DNA of 64,000 nt. Origin: Cherax quadricarinatus (Eukaryota > Arthropoda > Malacostraca > Decapoda > Parastacidae). Where the stretch lies: positions 1-64,000 of the forward strand of contig NW_027195234.1 in NCBI RefSeq assembly GCF_038502225.1, read 5' to 3'. Below the pieces are notes generated by a model. The model was not told where the DNA came from, did no database searches, and worked only from the letters and a program-made list of their open reading frames with translations. Shown here piece after piece: positions 1-12,599 of the stretch. Positions within the stretch are counted from its first letter, which is position 1. Each line of letters opens with the position of its first letter. Both the position numbers and the translations under genes were made by a program.

Positions 1-617
1 TCAGGCCCTGATCCACCAAGCTGCGGGGGCGTTGATCCCCAGAATGCCCTCCAGGTAATGTAACTGACAAACAATAAAGATAAGTTGAGGAGCAACACAC
101 AATGAAACACTAGATATATTTATTTTCAGTATTATTCTTGTGTGCGCTATTAATTAATATTTTTCTGTTGTTTAATGGTGAAAACTAGACGGTAGGAAGT
201 GAGCTTCCTGTTGATGACTCAGACACTTGTGTAAAGTGTGAGTGTGTTGTAGACTGGAGGGACTCACCTACCAAGATTGAGACAATCATCATCTCATAAC
301 TGCTTCTTCCGTCTTCAGTGTTATATTTGACTGTATTCTGCCGAAGAAGCCTGCCGTGCAGGTGATACCTTTCGCCAAATAAGATAACCAAGTGTTTCAG
401 ATGAGGAGTCTTATTCATCAATTTGTTGATAATGGATACCATAAATTACATGATAATGCATCTTGTTAGTTGCTGCTCGTAGCAAGTATGCTTAGTATAT
501 TTTAGGTATTTTGATAAGTATATTACAGCTACTTTCCAGACCTAGTTTAAGGTATTTCCGTTCAATTATAACTGTACGTGCGTTTACATATAACTTATAA
601 TCATAATTTTTGTACGT
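1..617. other. Unannotated AT-rich sequence
   Basis: I see no convincing gene, RNA or tandem repeat here. The short open frames have no recognisable domain and are compatible with chance. Confidence 0.5.
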
Positions 618-1388
618 GAATGGTATACAACACCGACAAGATGAAAATTATACACACACATGTAACATCTGGGTATCTTTAATGTAGATGTTTCGCCATC
701 CAGTGGATTTATCAATACAAATTCTAGGACATAATTTGAAGACTGTAGAACTATATACAAAAGATGAGGTAATCAGTCCCTTATCGTTGGAGTTGGTGTG
801 AAGAGCACCGTAGTTGTGAAGACTCTGGAACACAGGCAAGAAGGCTGGCGCGTATTTACTAGAGTCAAGTGAAAAGGGGACGGGTAGCAGACTTGTCAGA
901 CACTGCAACATTATCGAATCTTCGTTCAGAGGGCTTCTCCGCAACCCTCTTCACTTCTACTAACCCGTCCCTTGGGTACGACCGACTTCCACTGGGGAAT
1001 CCCGCCTATCAGTGACAATGCCTTCGTCTGCTACCCGTCCTCTTTTCACCCCAGGTAGATCTGTTTGTGACTTGAAAAAGCCCACTGTGTGGGCGAAACG
1101 TTGTCAATAAAGGATCACATTATACTACATATGTGTTTATATTTCCATCCGTCCTCTTTTCACCTGACGCCATTATATAAGCGCCAGCCTTCTTGCCTGT
1201 GCTCCAGATTTTTCACGACTACGGTGCTCCTTACACCAACTTCAAGGATGAGGGACTGATTACCTCATCTTTCGCATATAATTTTACTGTCTTCAAATTA
1301 TGTCCTGAATTTGTATTGATAAAGCCACTGGATGACGAAACGTCTACATTAAAGATACCCAGATGTTGCATATGTGTCTAATTTTCAT
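618..1388. mobile_element. Foldback element of the GAAACGTTT hairpin family
   Basis: Two diverged arms are inverted complements: 641-851 (minus sense) and 1181-1388 (plus sense). The outer left edge carries GGTATACAACACCGACA, a terminal motif that recurs at 40337 and 53147. The spacer 852-1180 holds a further plus-sense copy of the family core at about 1066-1148 (GGGCGAAACGTTGTCAATAA). Each core is followed by AATAAAG or ATTAAAG, and the plus arm ends with GTTGCATATGTGTCT. No protein is encoded. The same core and tail recur at 16.3, 40.8, 41.5-42.0, 50.4 and 53.2 kb. Assignment to a mobile family rests on that dispersal and on the inverted arms. I infer a non-autonomous retroelement, possibly derived from Penelope-like terminal repeats. 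Confidence 0.6.
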
Positions 1389-1868
1389 AATGTCTGAGTC
1401 CAGAATGAATTAACTCACCCACATCGTTCTTAAACTCTTAATTTTATGACTGCTGCGACTACCTGACGAAGCCTTTCCGATTTTTGTGTCATCTGTAATC
1501 TGTGAATTTGTTTTCATATGAGCCCCATTTCAATATTATATATGTATATTATGATATAAATGGATAAATGACAAATTCCGAGGAATCCACTCGTCATGTT
1601 TCACATTAATATTCGATATTACTCACTTCATAGTGTCAGTGAACCTGTCAATGTTTTAGACTTTAAGATCATTACTTATATCATAAGATTTAGGCGTATC
1701 TCAAAATTTAATATATTACCAGCACAGGTACTGTTTAACAGGCCTATTGTACCTAACCATTTAAGATATCAGCTTGAACGCAGTTAATAGTGTAATTAAA
1801 GGATTCAGGAAAAAGGTATACACCAATTGTTAGCTTTTGAACTTTTTTTTACAATCATGTGCAATTTG
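1389..1868. other. Unannotated sequence
   Basis: AT-rich sequence with no recognisable gene or repeat. Confidence 0.45.
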
Positions 1869-1966
1869 TACACTTTATACATTGTGTATGCTATACAGTG
1901 TACACACTGTACAGTGTACACTCTATACAGTGTACACTCTACACAGTGTAAACTCTATACAGAAGA
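1869..1966. repeat. Short degenerate tandem repeat, ~16-bp unit
   Basis: Several imperfect copies of TGTACACTCTATACAG in a row. TGTACA and CTATACAG are partly self-complementary, so a single strand could fold locally. Confidence 0.75.
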
Positions 1967-2526
1967 TTTAACAAATACCACAATACCAGTGAGTTGTGGT
2001 AAAGACAGATCGTAAGTATATAATCCCTCACAAGCTACAGCTTTCAGATATCTATACAGAGGACAGCCTGAGGCTTGAACTGTAGGTCCCGAACGGTCCC
2101 TTGATACAAGGTAGCCTACCCTGGTGCACCCCTCCTCACCCTGACCAGCTGGCCTACAGTGGAGCTGGCAGTTACTCCACAGATGAATGGTGCTCTCACC
2201 CACACATTCCATAAACTACCAAATTTAACCTGTTTTTTAACGGTATGATGGATTATGGATACATGTGATGCACATGAAATGTAATAACGTCCGCTGCATA
2301 TGCTACAGTTAAGCAGTCACTGATATACACACTACCATTATTACATATACTGTGAGATTTATAATTTGTCTCTCTGATGCATGAGTTGAATATTATGTGC
2401 ACCAGATGACCAATTTGGTATCCAGAAATATGAAAAAATAATTTTTGGCAATGCTGGAGAAAACGATATAAAGAAGCTAGAAGTGAGAAGATAATAAATA
2501 AATTTAAACAACCTATTGCAATAACT
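1967..2526. other. Unannotated sequence
   Basis: No gene, RNA or repeat recognised. Confidence 0.45.
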
Positions 2527-2712
2527 CACGAGGATGAGAGTGAGGCAGGACGAGAGTGAGGCAGGATGAGAGTGAGGCAGGATGAGAGTGAGGCAGGATG
2601 AGAGTGAGGCAGGATGAGAGTGAGGCAGGATGAGAGTGAGGCAGGATGAGAGTGAGGCAGGATGAGAGTGAGGCAGGATGATAGTGTGGAAGGATGATAG
2701 TGAGGCACTAAC
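2527..2712. repeat. 16-bp minisatellite
   Basis: About eleven copies of AGGATGAGAGTGAGGC, nearly identical in the middle. The first unit (GACGAG) and last units (ATAGTG) differ, the usual pattern of edge divergence. One strand is purine-rich. Confidence 0.95.
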
Positions 2713-2887
2713 ACTTCCTTAAAGCAACAGCTGCTTTGATATCAAGTACTCTTGATCTGAGGAACTGGAACTACCCTCTCCATTTTCGGATTAAATGTAA
2801 TAGCCTCCCATTCCTCTCGAACTAAGTGACTCTTACAATTTCGGCCTGAATAAATGTTATTACAGATGACTAATATTTAGGTGATAT
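2713..2887. other. Unannotated spacer
   Basis: Short unique-looking spacer between two arrays. Confidence 0.4.
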
Positions 2888-3950
2888 GAAGAACTGGTCT
2901 TGTGTGTTATTGTACTGTACTGGTCTTCTGTGTTACTCTACTGTATTGCTCTTTTGTGCTATTGTACTGTACAGGTCTTCTGTGTTATTGTACTGTACTG
3001 GTCTTCTGTGTTACTGTACTGTATTGCTCTTTTGTGCCATTGTACTGTACAGGTCTTCTGTGTTATTCTACTGTATTGGCATTCTGTGTTATTGTACTCT
3101 ACTGGTCTTCTGAATTATTGTGCTGTACTGGTCCTCAATGTTAATGTACTGTAATGTACTGTCTTCTGTGTATTGTTCTGTACTGGTCTTCTGTGTTGTT
3201 GTTCAGTATGGTTTTCTGTTTCACTGTACTGTACTGGTCGTCCGTGTTATTGTAATGTACTGGTCTTCCGTGTTATTGTAATGTACTGGTCTTCTGTGTT
3301 ATTGTACTGTACTGGTATTGTGTGTTATTGTACTGTACTGGTATTTTGTGTTATTGTACTGTACTGGTCTTCTGTGTTATTGTACTGTACTGGTATTTTG
3401 TGTTATTGTACTGTACTGGTCTTCTGTGTTATTGTACTGTACTGGTATTGTGTGTTATTGTACTGTACTGGTATTGTGTGTTATTGTACTGTACTGGTAT
3501 TTTGTGTTATTGTACTGTACTGGTCTTCTGTGTTATTGTACTGTATTGGTATTGTGAGTTATTGTACTGTACTGGTATTTTGTGTTATTGTACTGTACTG
3601 GTCTTCTGTGTTATTGTACTGTACTGGTATTGTGTGTTATTGTACTGTACTGGTCTTCTGTGTTATTGTACTGTACTGGTATTCTGTGTTATTGTACTGT
3701 ACTGGTCTTCTGTGTTATTGTACTGTACTGGTATTGTGTGTTATTGTACTGTACTGGTCTTCTGTGTTATTGTACTGTACTGGTATTCTGTGTTATTGTA
3801 CTGTACTGGTATTCTGTGTTATTGTACTGTACTGGTCTTCTGTGTTATTGTACTGTACTGGTCTTCTGTGTCATTGTACTGTACTGGTCTTCCGTGTTAC
3901 TGTACTGTACTGGTCTTCGGTGTTACTGTAATGTACTGATCTGTGTTATT
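2888..3950. repeat. 26-bp minisatellite, first block
   Basis: About 40 copies of a 26-bp unit that reads CTGGTCTTCTGTGTTATTGT followed by ACTGTA. Variants carry TATTTTG or TATTGTG in place of TCTTCTG. Since 26 is not a multiple of three and the unit has no stop on this strand, all three plus frames stay open and produce cysteine/leucine-rich frames of up to ~250 codons. These are artefacts. Confidence 0.97.
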
Positions 3951-3954
3951 GAAC

Positions 3955-4216
3955 AGAGAAACATAGGGTCACAATTTGAAGTTGAAGACTCAGACGAGTC
4001 ACAGGAATATTAGGAAGTACTTCTTCAGTCACAGAGTCGTCAGGAAGTGAAATAGCCTAGCAAGTGATGTAGTGGAGGCAGGAACCATACATAGCATTAA
4101 GACGAGGCATGACAATGCTCAGGACGCAGAGAGAGGACCTAGTAGCGATCAGTGAAGAGGCGGGGCCAGGAGCTGAGTCTCGACCCCTGCAACAACAGTT
4201 AGGTGAGTACAGTTAG
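3955..4216 (+). mobile_element. 5'-truncated 3' end of a CR1/L2-group LINE
   Basis: This matches the last ~260 bp of the intact LINE at 57.6-61.5 kb (about 61210-61478). It has the ORF2 C-terminal coding remnant (a diverged match to GAAGACTCAGACGAGTCACA), the block GAAGAGGCGGGGCCAGGAGC, and the terminal repeat TTAGGTGAGTAC twice. It interrupts the 26-bp array, so the insertion post-dates the array or the array has grown on both sides of it. No intact coding sequence remains. Confidence 0.85.
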
Positions 4217-4866
4217 GTGAGAATTGTACTGGTCTTCTGTGTTATTGTACTGTATTGGCCTTCTATGTTATTGTACTGTACAGGTTTTCTGTGTTACTGT
4301 GCAGTACTGGTCATCTGTGTCATTGCACTGTACTGGTTATTTGTGTTATTGTAATGTACAGGTCTTCTGTGTTATTGTACTGTGCTAGCATTCTATGTTA
4401 TTGTATTCTACTGGTCTTCTGCGTTGTGGTGCTGTACTGGTCCTCTGTGTTAATTTACTGTACCAGTTTCTGTGTATTGTTCTGTATTGGTCTTCTGTGG
4501 TGTTGTTCTGTACCGGTCTTCTGTATTACTGTACTGTACTAGTCTTCTGTCTTATCGTAATGTACTGGTCTTCTGAGTATTGTATTCTACTGGTTTTCTG
4601 AGTTTTTGTGTTGTACTGGTCCTCTGTGTTAATGTACTGTACTGGTCTTCTGCGTTGTTGCTGTGTACTGGTCTTCTGCGTTGTTGCTGTGTACTGGTCT
4701 TCTGTGTTACAGTACTGTACTGGTCTTCTGTGCTATTATTGTTCTGTACTGGTCGTCTGTGTTATTGTACTGTACTGGTCGTCTGTGTTATTGTACTATA
4801 CTGGTCGTCTGTGTTATTGTACTGTACTGGTCATCTGTGTTATTGTACTGTACTGGTTATTGCGAC
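4217..4866. repeat. 26-bp minisatellite, second block
   Basis: About 25 more divergent copies of the 26-bp unit described at 2888. Several carry GTCGTCTG or GTTGTTG variants. The block ends abruptly at the junction with AT-rich sequence. Confidence 0.95.
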
Positions 4867-6587
4867 CCCTGAATGGGTCACAATGTATATAATGTATATT
4901 ACGTGTTCATATAATTTTATATTGCTTATATTTGCAATATTAGCTAAATCGTAAATATATTGCTTTATATTATTATTTGACTTAGTTATATTATTAGGTA
5001 GGATGTAACATTTATATATTATTCAGTGCTCATAGTTCGAGTGTTAAGTAGCTGACAGCATTGTATAACTACTGTAGTTTTCACTTCGCTTGTTTCACTG
5101 CCGGCTTCTGAGTTGCTGGGCAGCAGCAGTTCACGGAGAGTCACGTGATCAGGGGGGAATGATCACACCTCACCAGGAGTGAGAGTCTGCCTGGCCTCAG
5201 CTAAGGATTGTCTGTTTGACATTGCTTCTAACAAGAGGTCCCTCTACTGCTCTCCTTTGTGGGCCCTTGTTGGAAGATTGTCTCTGTCGCTTTCTTGTTG
5301 TTGGTTCTGTGTAACACTGTTCAGAGAACATAGCCTAGACTTAGTGATTTTCGACGTTGTACTGAGGTTGTGTGTCGCATAGACACTCTGAGAAACTCAG
5401 GTCCTGAGCTGTAGCTTCTGACCTAATTTGTACTGGTATCTGTGTACTGTCACAGTCGGGGATTTTCTAATGCTGAACTTAGATTCAGTAGTATGGGAGT
5501 TTTGTGACTCTTTTTGGAGGATCTGCAGATGGTCCCTACTTAGTGTCATTATATTATCTCCTTGTTCCTGATTCTGTGTCGCTGCTGCTTGTTATATTGT
5601 TGTTCGGCTTATCAGTCGTTTTATTGTTCAAGCAAGCTGTTCTGATTGCCAGGTTGGTCAAGAAGTTAGTTTATGTGAGGACTTTTAGTCAGTCACTGGT
5701 TAAGTCTAGTCGAGTCTAGAGACATAGCGAACTACATAGAGCACTTACACACATACACACAAACTTGTATATATTTGTATTATGTTATTATTACAACCCA
5801 GGAGTCCAAATGGCCTGTTATCCTGGGTGTAAAGGGAGCAAAATAAACACAGCAGAAAAACTTTTGACTTGTATTATCCTTCACCAATTTAGAACAGAAG
5901 TATGTACACTAGGTATTAGTGTACTCCACGGAAAGCAAGGCAGAATAGAAGCCACTAGAGAGCAGACCGTGCTTCAACCAGCTCTAGAATGGGAATGACA
6001 AGGGCAGACAGGAGAGTGGTACCCACATAACCTCTGCGATTGCCAAAACCATCTTCTAATTGGCTGGAACCTGGGTACTGGTTGAACGACTGGGCCCCAT
6101 CGCCAACCCTTAGTTCCCTGGTTCGCTGGTTGGGGGAGATAGCCTGTAAATGAGGGTGTGTACATGCGCCGAATAAAGGTTACGTACTCTTTGCATGCCA
6201 CAGTTATTAAATGCTAACAATGTAACAGACGGTACTTAAAAGCAATAAAGATGTGATATGTGCCTTCAGCACAATACTACTGTACACGAGAGAAGTGTAG
6301 GAACTTGTATCCTAAATTATATTAAATTGATTAATATACTTTGATAATATACGCCAAGACAACTTTATTGTTATTAATAAACTTATTAAATTTTAATTTC
6401 TTTAGTCAGTAGCCTACCAGTTGTAATCCTGAAGCACTATTGAATCTTACTAAATTCTAATGGATAACTGGACCAAGATACTGACTACTTGCTACAAAAA
6501 CCCAGTAACAGGCTGGATGCTAGAAAGGCAGTCCTTTCTAGTATTCACTGGAGGTCTCTATGCTTATTAGATATCGCGTTTTTTGTA
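4867..6587. other. Unannotated spacer between 26-bp array blocks
   Basis: AT-rich at 4880-5040, then more balanced. A stretch of open frame at 5179-5719 has no recognisable domain. I considered a solo LTR here and could not support it. No RNA gene seen. Confidence 0.4.
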
Positions 6588-9500
6588 GCACTGGTCTTCT
6601 GTGTTATTGTACTGTACTGGTCTTCTGTGTTATTGTACTGTACTGGTCTTCTGTGTTATTGTAATATGCTGGTCTTCTGTGTTATTGTAATATGCTGGTC
6701 TTCTGTGTTATTGTAATATGCTGGTCTTCTGTCTTACTGTGCTGAACTGGTCATCTCTGCTATTGCACTGTACAGGTCTTTTGTGTTCTTGTACTGTACT
6801 GGCACTCTATGTGATTGTACTCTACTGGTTTTCTGTGTTATGGTGCTGTACTGGTCCTCTGTGTTAATGTACTGTACCGGTTTTCTATGCATTATTCTGT
6901 AATGGTCTCCCGTGTTATTGTTCTGTACTAGTCTTCTGTGTTATTGTAATGTTCTGGTCTCCTGTCTTATTCTACTCTACTGGTTTTCTGCGTATTCTTC
7001 TGAACTCGTCTTCTGTGTTATTCTTCTGTACTGGTCTTCTGTTTCACTGTACTGCACTGGTGTTCTGTGTTATTTCAATGTACTGGTCTTCCGTGTTAAT
7101 GTACTCTACTGGTAGTCTGTGTTATTGTACCGTACTGGTCCTCGGTGTTATTGTACTTTACTGGTCTTCTATGTATTGTACTGTACTGGTCTTCTGAAAT
7201 TTGAACTGTACTGGCTGTGTTTTTGTACTGTGCTGGTCCTCTGTGTTACTGTACTGCAATGTACTGATATTGTGGGCACTGTACTGTAATGGTCTTCTGT
7301 GCTAGTGTACTGTGCTGGTCTTTATGTTACTATACCGAACTGGTCTCCTGTGTTAATGTACTGTACTTGTATTCTGTGTATTGTTCTTTACTGGTCTTCT
7401 GTGTTGTTCTGCACTGGTCTTCTGTGTTGTTGTACTGTACTGGTATTGTGTGCATTGTACAGTATTGGTCTTGCTTGTTATTGTACTGTACCGGTCTTCG
7501 GCGTTACTGTACTGTATGGTCTTCTGTATTATTGTACTGTACTTGTATTCTCTGTTATTGTACTGTACTGGTCTTTTGTATTATTGTATTTTACTGGTGT
7601 TCTGTGTCACTGTACAGTACTCGTCTTCCGTGTTACTGTACTGTACTGGTCTTGTGTGTTACTGTACTGTACTGATCTGTGTTATTGTACTGAACTAATC
7701 TTCTTTGTTATAGTTCTGTACTGGTTTTCTGTGTTATTATACTGTACTTGTCTTCTGTGTTATTGTACTGTACAGGTCTTCTGTGTTAAGGTGCTGTACT
7801 GGTCCTCTGTATTATTTTACTGTACCTGTCTTCTGTGTATTGTTCTGTATTGGTCTTCTGTGTTGTTGTTATGTACTGGTCTTCTGTGTTACTGTAATGT
7901 ACTGGTCTTCTGTGTATTGTACTCTACTGGTCTTCTGAGTTTTTGTGCTGTACTGGTTTTCTGTGTCACTGTACTGCACTGGTCTTCCGTGTTATTGTAC
8001 TGGGCCTCTGTGTTATTGTACGCTACTGGTCTTGTGTGTTGTTTTATACTGGTCTTTTGTGCAATTGTTCTGTACTATTCTTCTGTGATTTGAAATGTAC
8101 TGGTCTTCTGTGTTATTGTACTGTACTGGTCTTCTATGTTATTGAACCGTAGTGGTCCTCTGTGCAACTGTCTTCTGTGCTACTGTACTGTACTGGTATT
8201 CTGTGTTATTGTACTGTACTGGTCTTCTGTGTTAGTGAACTGTATTGCTAGTCTACGTTATTGTAAAGTACTGTTCTTGTGTTATTCTTTGTGCTAGTCT
8301 ACTGTGTTATTGTACTGTACTGGTACTCTGTGTTATTGTACTATTCTGGTCTTCTGCGTTATTATTCTGTACTGGCATTCTGTGTTATAGTACTGTACTG
8401 GTCTTTTGTGTTATTGTTCTGTACTGGTCTTCTGTGTTTTTGTACTGTAATGATGTTCTGTGTTATTGTACTGTACTGGTCTTCTGTCTTATTGTAATAT
8501 ACTGGTCTTCTGTCTTATTGTAATATACTGGTCTTCTGTCTTATTGTATTCTACTGGTATTTTTTTTATTGTACAGTACTGGTCTTACGTGTTACTGTAC
8601 TGTATCTGTCTCCTTTGTTACTGTACTGTACTGATCTGTTATTGTGCTGTACTAGTCTTCTGTGTTATTGTTCTGTACTGGTCTTCTGTGTTATTGTATT
8701 GTATTGGCCTTCTATGTTATTGTACTCTACTGGTCTTCTGTGTTAATGAACTGTATTGCCCGTCTCTGTTATAGTACTTCTCTGGTCTTCCGTGTTACTG
8801 TACTGTACTGGTCTTCTGTGTTATTGTACTGTACTGGTCTTCTGTGTTATTGTACTGTACTGGTCTTTTGTGGTATTGTACTGTACTGGTCCTCTGTCTT
8901 ATTGTACTGTACCGGTCTTCTGTGTTATTGTTCTGCACTGGTCTTCTGTGTTTTTGTACTGTACTGGTTCTCTGTATTATTGTACTGTACTGGTCTTCTG
9001 TGTTATTGTACTGTACTGGTCTTCTGTGTTACTGTACTGAAGTGGTGTTCTGTGTTACTGAACTGTACTGGTCTTCTGTGTTAATGAATTGTATTGCTCG
9101 TCTGTGTTATAGTACTGCACTGGTCTTCTGTGTTACTGTACTGTTCTGGTCTTTTTGTGTTATTGTACTGTACTGGTCTTCTGTGTAACTGTTCTGTATT
9201 CGTCTTCAGTGTAACTGTACTAGTCCACTGTCTTACTGTACAGTGCTAGTCGTCTGTGCTATTGTACTGTACCGGTGTTCTTTGTTACTGTACCGTACTG
9301 ATCCACTGTGTTACTGTACTGTACTCGTATTCTGTGTTGTTGTACTCCTCTTCTGTTTCTATACTGCACTGGTCTTCTATGTTACTGTACTGTACTAGTC
9401 ATCTGTGTTACTGCACTGTACTGGTCTTCTGTATTGCTGTGCTGGTTTTGTTTATTTTACTGTACTGGACTTCTGTGTTATGGTACTGTACTGGTCTTCT

Positions 9501-10949
9501 GTGTTATTGCACTGTACTGATCTTTTGTGTTATTGTACTGTTATTTTCTTCTCTGTTATTGAATTGTACTGGTCTTCTGTGTTACTGTACTGTACTAGTC
9601 ATCTGTGTTACTGCACTGTACTGGTCTTCTGTATTGCTGTGCTGGTTTTGTTTATTTTACTGTACTGGACTTCTGTGTTATGGTACTGTACTGTTCTTCT
9701 GTGTTATTGCACTGTACTGATCTTTTGTGTTATTGTACTGTACTCCACTTGTCTTCTGAGATATTGTGCTGTACTGGTCCTGTGTGTTAATGTACTATAC
9801 TGTTCATCTGTGTATTATTCTGTACTGGTCTTCCGTGTTATTGTACACTTCTGGTCTTCTGTGTTATTGTACTGCACTGGTTTTAAACTGCACCTCTTTT
9901 CTGTGTTTTTTTACTGCACTGGCTTTTTGTGTTATTGTACTGTGCTGGTCTTTTGTGTTTCTCTACCGTACTGTTCCTCTGTGTTACTGTACTGTTCTGT
10001 ACTGATAGTGTGTGTATTGCACTGTACTGGTCCTGTGTGTTATTGTACTGTGTTGGTCTTCTGTGTTAGTGTACTGCGTTGTTTTATGTGTTACTGTAAA
10101 GTACTGATCCTGTGTTTTAATGTACTGTACTGGAATTCTGTGTATTGTTCTGTACTGGTCTTCTGTGTTGTTGTTCTGTACTGGTCATCTGTGTTACTGT
10201 ACTGTACTGGTTTTCTGTTCTTGTAATGTACTGGTATTCCGTGTTATTGTTCTGTACTGGTCTTTTGTGTTACTGTGCTGTACTGGTCTTTTGTGGTTTG
10301 GACTGTACTGGTTTTCTCTGTTTTTGTACTGTGCTGGTCTTCTGTGTTACTGTACCGTACTGGTCCTCTTCGTTACTGTACTGTACTGCACTAGTACTGT
10401 GTGTATTATACTGTACTGGTCTTCTGTGTTATTGTACTTTACTGATCTTCTGTGTTAGTGTACTGTGCTGGTCTTCTGCGTACTGTACCGTACTGGTCGT
10501 ATACTGTTCTGGTATTCTGTGTATTGTTTTGTACTGGTCTTCTGTGTTATTGTACTGCACTGGTCTTCTGTGTTATTGTTCTGCACTGGTCTTCTGTGTT
10601 ATTGTACTGTACTGGTCTTCTGTGTTATTGTACTGTACTGGTCTTCTGTGTTATTGTACTGTACTGGTCTTCTGTGTTATTGTACTGTACTGGTCTTCTG
10701 TGTTATTGTACTGTACTGGTCTTCTGTGTTATTGTACTGTACTGGTCTTCTGTGTTATTGTACTGTACTGGTCTTCTGTGTTATTGTACTGTACTGGTCT
10801 TCTGTGTTATTGTACTGTACTGGTCTTCTGTGTTATTGTACTGTACTGGTCTTCTGTGTTATTGTACTGCACTGGTCTTCTGTGTTATTGTACTGTACTG
10901 GTCTTCTGTGTTATTGTACTGTACTGGTCTTCTGTGTTATTGTACTGTT
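6588..10949. repeat. 26-bp minisatellite, main block
   Basis: About 165 units of the same 26-bp family. The stretch 6588-10500 is heterogeneous, with many substitutions and unit-length changes. The stretch from about 10540 to 10949 is almost perfectly uniform. A 200-bp segment, 9382-9540 with its flanks, recurs at 9582-9740 with almost no changes, so a multi-unit block was duplicated. All long open frames here are periodicity artefacts. Confidence 0.97.
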
Positions 10950-11240
10950 TTATATTACATATATTTTTGTGTGTAATTATGATGGTTTGTTTGTTATTAA
11001 GCTTTTTTATGTGTTATTGTACTTATTTATTTGTCACTACAATGTTTTATGTGTTATTGTACTTATTTATTTGTCACTACAATGTTTTATGTGTTATTGT
11101 ACTTATTTATTTGTCACTACACTGTTTTATGTCTCAATTTACTTTTTTATGTGTTTATCTAATGATTTGTGTCACTATACTTTTTTATTGTTATGATACT
11201 GTTTTATGAGTTACTTTCATGTTTTGTGTGTTAATACACT
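10950..11240. repeat. 40-bp derivative repeat at the edge of the 26-bp array
   Basis: Unit TTTTATGTGTTATTGTACTT plus ATTTATTTGTCACTACAATG. Exact 40-bp copies occur at 11041-11080 and 11081-11120, with diverged copies on each side. The TGTGTTATTGTACT part is shared with the 26-bp unit, so this looks like a longer unit that arose from the same array. Confidence 0.85.
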
Positions 11241-11284
11241 GTTTTATATGTCACTGTAAAACCATCTGACTTGATTCATCTTAA

Positions 11285-11400
11285 CCAAACCATACCACGG
11301 GCGGGATTTGAGACTCTCTGACCGCGGGTTCAAATCCCGCCCGTGGTTTGGTTTGTTTGCAATCGTGCCATTACGATTTCGTGAGTCTCGTTTTATTCAT
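11285..11400 (+). mobile_element. tRNA-derived SINE fragment forming a hairpin
   Basis: It contains a perfect tRNA T-arm (GCGGGTTCAAATCCCGC), which includes a consensus RNA polymerase III B box. Segment 11295-11311 is the exact inverse complement of 11330-11346 (17 bp), and the pairing extends to about 26 bp with one mismatch. There is no D arm or anticodon arm, so it is not a functional tRNA. The block around ACTCTCTGACCGCGGGTTC, followed by a tail rich in TTTG, is one I recognise as a widespread decapod SINE. The 5' half appears lost. Confidence 0.65.
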
Positions 11401-11805
11401 CTTATACGTTACAAACGAATCGCTACCTAAAGTCTTTTACCAATAGAGTGTTGCCAAAACTATTTCCAACAGAAACCTACCGGAGGTCTTCTACTAAAAG
11501 TCTTCTGGTAACAGTCCTTCCAGTAGTAATCTCATAATAGCGTCCAGTCTTATAAACTTGATTCCTACCAACAGAATCCTAAGAAAAGAATCCTGTCAAT
11601 AAGTTTTCTATCAGGTATTTACCAGACAGGTTACATACAGTATTATTAACTCTGGTGTATCAGACAGACTTTATACACATCACAACACAACGATGGTGGT
11701 GAAAAAACACATAACAGCAGAGAGGAACTTTCAACTGTGAAACAAACTCCTTCATTCAATAGTTCCCTTCTACAGTTTTGTCTTTTTCATTACTTTCCAG
11801 CTATA
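11401..11805. other. Unannotated sequence
   Basis: Several loosely similar CTTCTRGTAA-like phrases at 11480-11570 hint at an old decayed repeat. Nothing else is recognised. Confidence 0.4.
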
Positions 11806-12009
11806 TGCCATATATCTCTGCAACATAGTGCACCACAACATTCAGTGTGTCATATATCTCTGCAACATAGTGCACCACAACATTCAGTGTGTCATATATC
11901 TCTGCAACATAGTCTCAGTGTGTCATATATCTCTGCAACATAGTGCACCACAACATTCAGTGTGTCATATATCTCTGCAACATAGTGCACCACAACATTC
12001 AGTGTGTAA
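11806..12009. repeat. 42-bp minisatellite
   Basis: About five copies of a 42-bp unit that includes CATATATCTCTGCAACATAG and GCACCACAACATTCAGTGTG. One copy lacks the second half. Confidence 0.92.
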
Positions 12010-12084
12010 TATATGTTAACATTGATACATCACAGTTCATAACAACAGTCTGGGAGACATTAACACAGTGTACAGTCGTACTGG

Positions 12085-12150
12085 ACATCGTACTGGCCAG
12101 GTTGTGGTGTCGTACTGGCCAGGTTGTGGTGTCGTACTGGCCAGGTTGTG
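12085..12150. repeat. 22-bp tandem repeat, three copies
   Basis: Three copies of CGTACTGGCCAGGTTGTGGT plus GT, the last one partial. Confidence 0.9.
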
Positions 12151-12599
12151 GCAGCCACCACCAAAATTATTATTATCAGTAGATCGAATCATCCAGGTTG
12201 ATAGTTTTTATTTTCATCACAGAGTTTTTTTTGTTTTATCCATCTGTTGTGGTGAATGTTTTTATGTTATTATTGAAGAGGTGAGAGAAGAGAGTATGAG
12301 AAAACTGAGAGAATTATTTAATAATTAATTCTAATTAAACTAAATGTTTATTAAGATAATTTATAAGAATATCTCTGTTTTAACTCCAAGTCTCTGAAGT
12401 TAATCACTTCTTCACATATTTATATCCTTTTCCAAAATATTTCATCAAAATATTGTAACCCTCATTCCAGTTTCTTAAGAAAATTTAAATAACATGATCA
12501 AGAATTTTCTTAATTTTCTTACACTATTCATATAGAATTCATTAATTTAAACAGTGGCGTGGGAGAGTGCAGATATGCTTATGAGAACGTGTACATATG
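12151..12599. other. Unannotated AT-rich sequence
   Basis: No gene or repeat recognised. Confidence 0.4.

Noticed and set aside
5004..5795. Solo LTR with TGTAACA...TTACA ends
   Set aside because: The flanking five bases (TAGGA and ACCCA) do not match, the termini are weak, and no second copy is available.
2886..11209. Many cysteine/leucine-rich hydrophobic frames resembling membrane proteins
   Set aside because: Products of the 26-bp minisatellite in all three plus frames.
11285..11400. Functional tRNA gene
   Set aside because: Only a T-arm and an inverted duplicate of it are present; there is no D arm, anticodon arm or full acceptor stem.
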